A program made the position numbers and the translations under genes. A stretch of DNA of 64,000 nucleotides from Halalkalicoccus paucihalophilus. Its GTDB lineage: Archaea > Halobacteriota > Halobacteria > Halobacteriales > Halalkalicoccaceae. The DNA lies in the NCBI RefSeq assembly GCF_001593955.1, contig NZ_LTAZ01000003.1:186001-250000 (forward strand), in the 5' to 3' direction. Positions 57,469-64,000 of the stretch are shown in pieces (position 1 is the stretch's first letter; every line of letters begins with the position of its first letter). Below the pieces are notes generated by a model. That model did not search any database. It worked only from the letters and a program-made list of their open reading frames with translations, and had not been told where the DNA came from.

Positions 57469-60129
57469 TCAGTTTTCGATGTGGATCGCCGGGCGTCCGG
57501 GTTCGGCCTTCCGGACGACCTCCTCGTCGGCCCCCTCGGCCCGAACGACCTCGACGGGCGCGTCGAACTCGCGTTCGAGCAGCCACGCGGCGGCTTCGAG
57601 CGCGTCGTGTTCCTCTTCGGGATCGAGGGTCATCGAGAGCGCCTCGCGTTCGGTCTGCAGGTCCTGGCCGTAGTCGGCCGCGGCGTCGCCCTGTTCGCGG
57701 ATGTGGTCCTCGCCCATGAGTTCGCCGATCAGGTTGTCGGCGTCGCTGTCGATCGCGATCTCCAAGGCGTCGTACTTCCAGTCGGGCGCGATCACGACGT
57801 CGATCGCCTGCGGGTCCTCAATCCCGGCGACCTCGACGATATCGCGGACGTCTTTGCGGGTGTTCTCGACCAGCTGTCGGCGCTTTTCGACGCGATCCCG
57901 GTCGATCTCGGCGTCCGGCCAGTCGGCCTCGACGACGAACCCCTCCCCTTCCAGTTCCTCCCATAGCTCCTCGGCGAGATGGGGTGCGACCGGCGCGAGC
58001 AGTCGAACCACCGCCGACAGCCCGTGCCCGTAGGTTCCGGCGTGAGGTTCGGTGTACTCGGCGTACTGCCGGAGCGTCCGGACCAGCCCCTGGGTCTCCC
58101 GTAGCGCCTCGTTGAACCGCAGCGTGTCGTACTCGTCGGTGGCGATGGCGACCGTCGCGTCGATCTCGCTTTCGACGTAGCTGGCGACGGCGTTCCGCTC
58201 GCCGTCGGGTTCGTTTTCGACGAACCCATCCACCATTCCCTTCAGACGGTCGAGGAAGGCGTAGGTCGAGCGCACGCCCTCCTCACTCCAGTCGAAGTCC
58301 CGCTCGGGCTGGGCGGCCTGCATCATGAACAGGCGGGCGGTGTCGGCGCCGTACTCCTCGACGATGCGCTGGGGTGAGACGGTGTTCCCCTTCGATTTCG
58401 ACATCTTCTCGCCCTCCAGTTGGACCATCCCCTGAGCAAGCAGGTTCGTGAAGGGCTCGCGGTGCTCTAAGCCCTCGTGGTCGGCGAGCACCTTCGTGAA
58501 GAAGCGCGAGTACAGCAGGTGCATCACGGCGTGCTCGATGCCCCCGACGTACTGGTCGACGGGCATCCAGTCGTTGGCCCGATCGCGGTCGAACGGGGCC
58601 GTCTCGAGGTCGGGTGAGATATACCTGAGAAAGTACCACGAGGAGTCGACGAAGGTGTCCATCGTGTCGGTTTCTCGCTCCGCGGGCCCGCCACACGCCG
58701 GACAGGTCGTCTCCTTCCACTCCTCGGCGGCGTCGAGCGGGTTGCCGGTCGTGTTGACGAACTCCGGCAGTTCGACCGGCAGCTCCTCCTCGGGCACCAT
58801 GACGGCACCACAGTCGTCGTGGCAGTGGACGACAGGGATCGGCGTCCCCCAGTAGCGTTGCCGGGAGATCCCCCAGTCGCGCAGTTGGTACTGCGTCGAC
58901 TCCTCGGCGGTCTCGATTTCCTCGGTGATCCGCGCGCGTGCCGTCTCGCTGTCGAGGCCGGAGTACTCGCCCGAGTTCACGAGCACGCCGTCCTCGGTAT
59001 AGGCTTCCTCGCCCACGTCCGGGGCGTCGGGAACCGTCTCGCCGTCCCACCCCTCGGGCTCGGGGGCGATGACCGGCTTGATCTCGACGTCGTGTTTCTG
59101 CGCGAAGGCGTGGTCGCGCTCGTCGTGGCCGGGGACGGCCATCAGCGCGCCCGTCCCGACATCCGAGAGGACGAAATCCGCGACGTAGACCGGGATCTCC
59201 TCGCCCGTCGCGGGGTTGGTGGCGGTGAGATCGGTCGAAACGCCGTTTGGCTCATCGCCCTCAGGGTCGGCCTCCTCCTCGACGAACCGGCGAACCTCCT
59301 CGCTCTCCTCGGCCAGCCGCTCGCTGATCGGATGGTCGGGCGCGAGCGCGAAGAAGGTCGCGCCGTTGATCGTGTCGATTCGGGTGGTGAAGGCCGTAAC
59401 CGGACCGTGGTCCTCGATCTCGAAGTCGATCTCTGCCCCGTACTGGCGACCGATCCAGTTGCGCTGCATCTGGCGTACCGAGTTGGGCCACCCCTCCAGG
59501 TCGTCGATCGCCTCCAGCAGCTCGTCGGCGTACTCCGTGATCCGCAGGAACCACTGCTCGAGTTCGCGCTGGACGACCGGCGTCCCACACCGCCAGCAGA
59601 GTTCGGCCTCGCCCTCGACCTGCTCGTCGGCCAGCACCGTCTCGCAGTTGGGACACCAGTTGACCTCGGCGTCGCGCCGTTCGACCAGCCCCTCCTCGTG
59701 AAAGCGCTCGAAGAGCCACTGGTTCCACTTGTAGTACTCGGGCGTGCAGGTGGCGATCTCGCGGTCCCAGTCGTAGCCAAAGCCCATCGAGCGCATCTGC
59801 TCGCGCATCGTCCCGATGCAGTCCATCGTCCAGTCCCGCGGGTTGGTATCGCGCTCCTTGGCGGCGTTCTCGGCGGGCAGGCCGAAGGCGTCCCACCCCA
59901 TCGGGTGAAGTACCTCGTCGCCGGTCATCCGCCGGTACCGGGCGTAGGCGTCCGTGATCGTGTAGTTGCGGACGTGGCCCATGTGGAGTTTCCCCGAAGG
60001 GTAGGGGTACATCCCGAGGACGTACGTCGGATTCTCGGCGTCGTCGGGCGTCCGATACACGTCCGCGTCGGCCCACGCCGTCTGCCAGCGCTCTTCGATC
60101 GCCGTGTGGTCGTAGTCCCGTTCGCTCAT
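57469..60129 (-). CDS. leuS: Leucyl-tRNA synthetase, bacterial type
   Basis: An 886-aa class I synthetase that charges tRNA-Leu. HMGH is at residues 49-52 (PYPSGKLHMGHVRNYTITDA) and KMSKS near 575 (EKMSKSKGNTVSP). A zinc domain uses CPNC and CWRC near 160-185; the CP1 editing domain follows with TRIDTINGATFFALAPDHP. The DAFGLPAENAAKE region and the overall length are those of bacterial LeuRS, not of the archaeal/eukaryotic type. The ATG at 60129 has a TATA-like CTATAG 31-36 bases upstream. Confidence 0.95.
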   Translation of the reverse strand: MSERDYDHTAIEERWQTAWADADVYRTPDDAENPTYVLGMYPYPSGKLHMGHVRNYTITDAYARYRRMTGDEVLHPMGWDAFGLPAENAAKERDTNPRDWTMDCIGTMREQMRSMGFGYDWDREIATCTPEYYKWNQWLFERFHEEGLVERRDAEVNWCPNCETVLADEQVEGEAELCWRCGTPVVQRELEQWFLRITEYADELLEAIDDLEGWPNSVRQMQRNWIGRQYGAEIDFEIEDHGPVTAFTTRIDTINGATFFALAPDHPISERLAEESEEVRRFVEEEADPEGDEPNGVSTDLTATNPATGEEIPVYVADFVLSDVGTGALMAVPGHDERDHAFAQKHDVEIKPVIAPEPEGWDGETVPDAPDVGEEAYTEDGVLVNSGEYSGLDSETARARITEEIETAEESTQYQLRDWGISRQRYWGTPIPVVHCHDDCGAVMVPEEELPVELPEFVNTTGNPLDAAEEWKETTCPACGGPAERETDTMDTFVDSSWYFLRYISPDLETAPFDRDRANDWMPVDQYVGGIEHAVMHLLYSRFFTKVLADHEGLEHREPFTNLLAQGMVQLEGEKMSKSKGNTVSPQRIVEEYGADTARLFMMQAAQPERDFDWSEEGVRSTYAFLDRLKGMVDGFVENEPDGERNAVASYVESEIDATVAIATDEYDTLRFNEALRETQGLVRTLRQYAEYTEPHAGTYGHGLSAVVRLLAPVAPHLAEELWEELEGEGFVVEADWPDAEIDRDRVEKRRQLVENTRKDVRDIVEVAGIEDPQAIDVVIAPDWKYDALEIAIDSDADNLIGELMGEDHIREQGDAAADYGQDLQTEREALSMTLDPEEEHDALEAAAWLLEREFDAPVEVVRAEGADEEVVRKAEPGRPAIHIEN

Positions 60130-60458
60130 CTCTTATATACGGATGGGCGAGAGGTCTCCCTATAGCTTTCCATCCACCGGTTCCCGTCCGTGTCTTCGAC
60201 TTCCCGAGAGAACACGGGGGTTCACGGGGCGGCGTGTCCGATCCGCTCCGTCTGCGGGTCGTCCCTACCCGATCGCCCGATCCTCGTCACAAACGTGTGA
60301 AATAACTAACTGATAACTTAAACCCGTTGCTGGTACAAACAGGTGTCTTTTCCGTCTCTATCGTCAACAGTGGGATACGTTATTGATACTATTCGGTCAC
60401 GATGTCGGTACGCGCCGATCCGATCGCGGCCGAACGGTTCGGTTTCTACGGGAGATCA
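60130..60458. other. 329-base divergent gap between leuS and the ABC transporter
   Basis: Includes the leuS TATA-like box (about 60160-60165) and an AT-rich stretch on the plus side (60297-60395) with TTATTGATACTATT, probably the promoter of the ABC operon. In-frame ATGs at 60402 and 60459 are competing starts for the binding protein. No RNA gene or other coding frame is supported. Confidence 0.5.
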
Positions 60459-61616
60459 ATGGATACGACCACACGAGATACACGGCGGCAGACGGGAGAA
60501 TCGACCGACAGAATGGGGGTGAGCAGGCGGCGTCTGCTCGAAGCCTCGGGCGTCCTCGGCGCGAGCGCGCTCGCGGGCTGTACCGAGACCGGGATCCTCG
60601 GAGGGACCGCCGCCGCGTTCGACGAGAAGTCCTTCATCGTGGGGTATCAGCCCTTCTACACCGAGTCGTGGTCGGCGCTGGTGATCAGACACGCCGGCCT
60701 CGCGGACAAACACCTCCCCGACGACTACTCCGTCGGGAGCTGGGAGGTCGCCCTTCAGGGTGCGGTGATCGGAAACAAGATGATCTCCACCCAGAACGAC
60801 ATCGGCTACACCGGCGACATGCCGTCGATCACCGCGATCGCGAACACGGAGACCCCGATCGATCTGGTCGCCATGGCGGGGTTCTCACAGGGCCAGCAGT
60901 GTAACCTCTGTTTCGTTCCGACCGGTTCGGACGTCAGCGAACCGGCGGACCTCGACGGCCGGGAGGTCGGCGTCACGACCGGCAGCTGTACCCACCGATT
61001 CATCCTGCAGGTCATGGAACAGGAGGGGATCGAACCGAACCTCTCGGACCAGGGGATGGCGACGATCTCAACGAACATCCGGGAGGGCAACATCCCGGTC
61101 GGCGTCGGCTGGGAGCCCGCCGTCGCCCGGTCGGTCATCCAGCAGGACGCCGCGGAGTACGCCTTCACCGGCGCGCAGTACGACCTCTACGACGCCGCCG
61201 GCCTGCTCATGCTCGACTCGCTGGTCGAGGACCATCCAGAGGCGGCCAAGGGCTGGCTCAAGGCCGAACTCGAGGCCAAACACATCATGGCCACCCAGCC
61301 CGAGCGGACGATAGACCTCATCAAACGGGAGGGCCAACTGCGCGCCTACGACCGCGAGACGGTCCGCGCGACCCTCTACGAGAACCTCGAGGTCAGCTCC
61401 GACGTCCAACGGTTGCTGTTCTACACCGACTACGAGGCCGTCGACCCAGCGAACAGGTTGTTCAAGGAACGCGCTCCGGAGTTCCTCTACGAGAACCAGG
61501 AGGTCATCCCGCGGATCCCGCCCGAGGAGCGCTACCGGATCGATCTCCTGCGGGAGGCCGTCGAGGAACTCCGCGCCGAGATCGACTGGGACCCGCTCCG
61601 GGGGGCCGAACGATGA
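60459..61616 (+). CDS. ABC substrate-binding lipoprotein (SsuA/TauA/NMT1-like), Tat-exported
   Basis: A 385-aa extracellular binding protein. SRRRLLEASGVLGASALAGC is a twin-arginine signal with a lipobox cysteine at about residue 41. The mature part FIVGYQPFYTESWSALVIRH resembles NMT1/TauA-type binding proteins for sulfonates, nitrate-type anions or thiamine precursors. An unusual feature is two cysteine sites in the mature domain, QGQQCNLCFV and TTGSCTHRF. Start uncertain: ATGs at 60402, 60459 and 60513 are in frame; the last still leaves a complete Tat signal. Followed by a permease with a four-base overlap. Confidence 0.85.
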   Translation: MDTTTRDTRRQTGESTDRMGVSRRRLLEASGVLGASALAGCTETGILGGTAAAFDEKSFIVGYQPFYTESWSALVIRHAGLADKHLPDDYSVGSWEVALQGAVIGNKMISTQNDIGYTGDMPSITAIANTETPIDLVAMAGFSQGQQCNLCFVPTGSDVSEPADLDGREVGVTTGSCTHRFILQVMEQEGIEPNLSDQGMATISTNIREGNIPVGVGWEPAVARSVIQQDAAEYAFTGAQYDLYDAAGLLMLDSLVEDHPEAAKGWLKAELEAKHIMATQPERTIDLIKREGQLRAYDRETVRATLYENLEVSSDVQRLLFYTDYEAVDPANRLFKERAPEFLYENQEVIPRIPPEERYRIDLLREAVEELRAEIDWDPLRGAER

Positions 61617-62437
61617 GCACCGTCGAACAGGTCAAGCGCCGATTCGGCGCGGGAACGGTGCCCCTCCTCACGAAACGGCTCCGACAGGCGCTGTCGGTGG
61701 TCCTGTTTTTCGCCCTGTGGGCGGTCCTCGTCCGGCTCGAGGTGCTTGGCTTCGGCCGGTTCGTCGGCCCCGTACCGGCGCTATCGACGTTCGTCTCCGC
61801 GTTGCTTGGCGCGCCTATGACCGGGAGCGGGGCGACGATCTACCAACACGCCGCCTTCTCGGCGATGCGCGTCGTCGTCGCGATGGTTCTCGCCACCGCG
61901 ACGGCCATCCCGCTGGGACTGCTCATCGGCGCGAACCGCCGCTGGGAGGACGCCCTGTTTCCGGCTCTGGAGGTCTTTCGACCGGTGCCGCCGGTCGCGT
62001 GGGTCCCCATCGCCCTCCTCCTCTTGCCCACCTTCAGAAGCGGCGTGCTCTTCGTCGTCTTCGTCGGCGCGTTCTTCCCGATCCTCGTCAACACTATCGA
62101 GGGCGTCGACACCGTCGACGAGGAGTACCTCCGGGCAGCCGAGAGCCTGGGGGCCGACTCCCGGGAGGTCTTCCGACACGTGATCTTCCCGGCGACCCTG
62201 CCCTCGATCGTCACGGGCGTCTCGACCGGCGTCGGCCTGGCCTGGATCACCGTCGTCGCCGCCGAGATGATCGCCGGGGGGATCGGGATCGGCTACATCA
62301 TCTTCCAGGCCTACCGCCTGCTCCAGACCGACGTCGTCGCCGTCGGCATGATCGCCATCGGCGTCCTCGGTTACGCGTCGGCGGCACTCGTCTATCGGAT
62401 CGGCAACCGACTGACCGAGTGGCAGACGATCGACTAA
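61613..62437 (+). CDS. ABC transporter permease (SsuC/TauC type)
   Basis: A 274-aa membrane permease with about six hydrophobic segments and the EAA motif EEYLRAAESLGADSREVFRH near residues 165-185. It forms the channel of the importer with the ATPase and either a second copy of itself or the second permease. ATG overlaps the binding-protein stop by four bases. Confidence 0.9.
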   Translation: MSTVEQVKRRFGAGTVPLLTKRLRQALSVVLFFALWAVLVRLEVLGFGRFVGPVPALSTFVSALLGAPMTGSGATIYQHAAFSAMRVVVAMVLATATAIPLGLLIGANRRWEDALFPALEVFRPVPPVAWVPIALLLLPTFRSGVLFVVFVGAFFPILVNTIEGVDTVDEEYLRAAESLGADSREVFRHVIFPATLPSIVTGVSTGVGLAWITVVAAEMIAGGIGIGYIIFQAYRLLQTDVVAVGMIAIGVLGYASAALVYRIGNRLTEWQTID

Positions 62438-62465
62438 CCCGCGAACCACCACACCACCACTACCA

Positions 62466-63311
62466 ATGAGCAATCAGACACAGACCACACGCGAACCGAC
62501 GATGGAGGGCGAACCGACACCCGAGAAGACCGGCGCGATCGACATCGAGAACCTGACGAAGGTCTACGACCCCGAGGGCGAGCGCGTCGTCGCGGTCGAC
62601 GACATGGACCTACAGATCGGGGCCGAGGAGTTCGTCGCGCTGCTTGGCCCCTCGGGCTGTGGGAAGAGCACCGTCATGAACTGCATCGCGGGCTACCTCG
62701 AACCCACCGAGGGCGAGGTGCTCGTCGACGGGAACCGGGTTTCGGGTCCCGACCCCAAGCGCGGGGTCGTCTTCCAGGACAACCGGCTGTTCCCCTGGAA
62801 GACGATCCAGGAGAACGTCGAGTTCGGCCCGCAAATGAACGATGGCGTCGAGGAGGGACGGGCCCGAAGCATCCTCGACGAGATGGGCCTCGACGGCTTC
62901 GAGGACGCCTACCCCTCGGGGCTTTCCGGTGGAATGCAACAGCGCGCCGAACTCGCGCGCCTGCTCGCGAACGACCCCGACATCATGCTGATGGACGAAC
63001 CGTTCAGCGCGCTCGACGCCCTCACCAAGGAGATCATGCAGAAGAAGCTGATCGAGGTCTGGGAGCGGGACAACCGGACGGTGCTCTTCATCACCCACGA
63101 CGTCGAGGAGGCGATTCTCCTCGCGGACCGCGTGGTCGTCATGACTGCCCGACCCGGCCAGGTCAAGGACGTCATCGATGTCGACCTCGACCGGCCGCGT
63201 GACCCCGAGGTCGTCACGACCGATCGCTTCACCGAACTGCGAGAGCGCGCCCTCTCTGTCATCCGCGAGGAGGCCCAGCGCGCGCTCGAACAGGAGGAGG
63301 GGGAGGTCTGA
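62466..63311 (+). CDS. ABC transporter ATP-binding protein (SsuB/TauB type)
   Basis: A 281-aa ATPase of the nitrate/sulfonate/taurine type. Walker A GPSGCGKST is near residue 63, the Q-loop is FQDNRLFPWKT, the signature LSGGMQQRAELARLL, Walker B IMLMDEPFSALDALT and switch FITHDVEEAILLAD. It couples ATP hydrolysis to import. It lies 28 bases after the first permease and ends one base into the second permease start (TGATG). Confidence 0.93.
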   Translation: MSNQTQTTREPTMEGEPTPEKTGAIDIENLTKVYDPEGERVVAVDDMDLQIGAEEFVALLGPSGCGKSTVMNCIAGYLEPTEGEVLVDGNRVSGPDPKRGVVFQDNRLFPWKTIQENVEFGPQMNDGVEEGRARSILDEMGLDGFEDAYPSGLSGGMQQRAELARLLANDPDIMLMDEPFSALDALTKEIMQKKLIEVWERDNRTVLFITHDVEEAILLADRVVVMTARPGQVKDVIDVDLDRPRDPEVVTTDRFTELRERALSVIREEAQRALEQEEGEV

Positions 63312-64000
63312 TGGAGACGCGAAGGCGCCTCGTCCGGGCGGGTTCGGTCCTCGCGGTCCCGATCCTCTGGTTCCTCCTTACCCGACTGGGTATCGTCGCC
63401 GGGTTGCCAACACCGACGGCGGTCGCGAGTTCCTTCCTCGAGGAGTTCTACCGCCAGGACTTCTGGCTCTCGGTGGCCCGCAGCACGGTCCGCGTGCTGG
63501 TCTCGTTCGTGGTCGCGGCCGCCGTCGCGATCCCGCTGGGGCTGTTGATCGGCCGGTACACCGTCTTCGCCGACCTCACCTTCCCCGCCCTCGAGATGCT
63601 CCGGCCGATCCCGCCGATCGCGTGGATCCCCTTCACGATCCTCGTTCTGCCGGCCTCGGAGCTCTCGATCATGTTCATCACCTTTCTGGGAGCGTTCTTC
63701 CCCATCCTGCTGAACACCATCCAGGGCGCACGCGGCGTCGAGGTCGAGTTCTCGCGGGCCGCCCAGTCGCTCGGCGCCGGCTCGTTCCAGACGTTCCGAC
63801 ACGTGATCTATCCGAGCGCGCTGCCCGCGATCCACGCCGGCATGATCGTCGGGATGGGACTGGCGTGGGTCAACCTCATCGCCGGCGAGATGGTCGCCGG
63901 CGGCACCGGGCTGGGATTCCTGACGTGGTCTGCTTACACCAGCGGGTCGTACCCGACCATCATCGTCGGGATCATCACCATCGGCGTGCTCGGGGCGCTC
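63311..64000 (+). CDS. Second ABC permease of the same operon (3' end off window)
   Basis: A partial permease, 230 residues seen, starting METRRRLVRAGSVLAVPILW. It carries the EAA-type motif VEFSRAAQSLGAGSFQTFRH near residues 140-160 and hydrophobic segments of the SsuC type. It resembles the first permease in this operon but is clearly not a recent copy. Two non-identical permeases suggest a heterodimeric channel. Its end lies beyond position 64000. Confidence 0.9.
   Translation, partial: METRRRLVRAGSVLAVPILWFLLTRLGIVAGLPTPTAVASSFLEEFYRQDFWLSVARSTVRVLVSFVVAAAVAIPLGLLIGRYTVFADLTFPALEMLRPIPPIAWIPFTILVLPASELSIMFITFLGAFFPILLNTIQGARGVEVEFSRAAQSLGAGSFQTFRHVIYPSALPAIHAGMIVGMGLAWVNLIAGEMVAGGTGLGFLTWSAYTSGSYPTIIVGIITIGVLGAL

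Overview
This window comes from a haloarchaeon (class Halobacteria). The DNA is GC-rich, the predicted proteins are strongly acidic, and the gene set is archaeal: MCM helicase, a thermosome subunit, a TFB transcription factor, a prepilin peptidase of the archaeal kind, an archaeal-type IleRS, the halophilic 2Fe-2S ferredoxin, a Bat-like regulator and several haloarchaea-only small zinc-ribbon proteins. Many genes look leaderless: a TATA-like box sits about 25-30 bases before the start codon. Neighbouring genes are packed tightly, with ATGA or TGATG start/stop overlaps and tail-to-tail overlaps. No rRNA, tRNA, insertion sequence, CRISPR array or prophage was found. The region reads as chromosomal housekeeping DNA.

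Layout. 1-4500: haem gene hemL (cut by the window edge), then a tungstate ABC transporter (tupA-tupB-tupC) followed by a ModE-type TOBE regulator, with a divergent single-domain molbindin. 4595-10220: an ammonium transporter fused to a PII domain, hemB, a LOG-like protein and a membrane-bound heterodisulfide-reductase-like Fe-S protein. 10398-12360: biotin ECF transporter bioY-bioM-bioN. 12471-15123: a small acidic protein, a Cas4-like protein cut short by UGA inside its Fe-S motif, a Sua5-type tRNA-modification enzyme, and a glutaredoxin/redoxin pair. 15208-23392: a CNNM/CorC-type membrane protein, a phosphate permease, conserved hypotheticals, a cupin pair, carbon-starvation permease CstA, and an ArsA/Get3-like ATPase with a small partner. 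23470-31125: two VOC-fold dioxygenase-like proteins, a CobW metallochaperone, upp, an S9 peptidase and an IMPACT-family protein.

31292-39936: a 916-aa Bat-like regulator with a degenerate receiver, glutamate dehydrogenase behind a rubredoxin-like knuckle protein, hisB with an ACT regulator, a TFB, a HIT protein, a DUF2891 protein and a 4Fe-4S uracil-DNA glycosylase. 40252-51883: ileS, PRPP synthase, a beta-propeller protein, a phosphoglucosamine-mutase family enzyme, truncated haemoglobin, a coiled-coil protein, hisI, a FilR1-like regulator, prepilin peptidase, ferredoxin and hisA. 51889-60129: mcm and thermosome (divergent), an ornithine-cyclodeaminase/alanine-dehydrogenase family enzyme and a bacterial-type leuS. 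60459-64000: a Tat-exported lipoprotein, permease, ATPase and second permease of an SsuABC/TauABC-type ABC transporter, cut by the right edge.

The most unusual items are the in-frame UGA that replaces a cluster cysteine in the Cas4-like gene, the cysteine-free redoxin beside a glutaredoxin, the Amt-PII fusion, the regulator whose receiver lacks its phospho-acceptor, a bacterial-type LeuRS near an archaeal-type IleRS, clusters of perfect hairpins in two divergent promoter gaps, and a single TATA-like box placed to serve two divergent leaderless genes.
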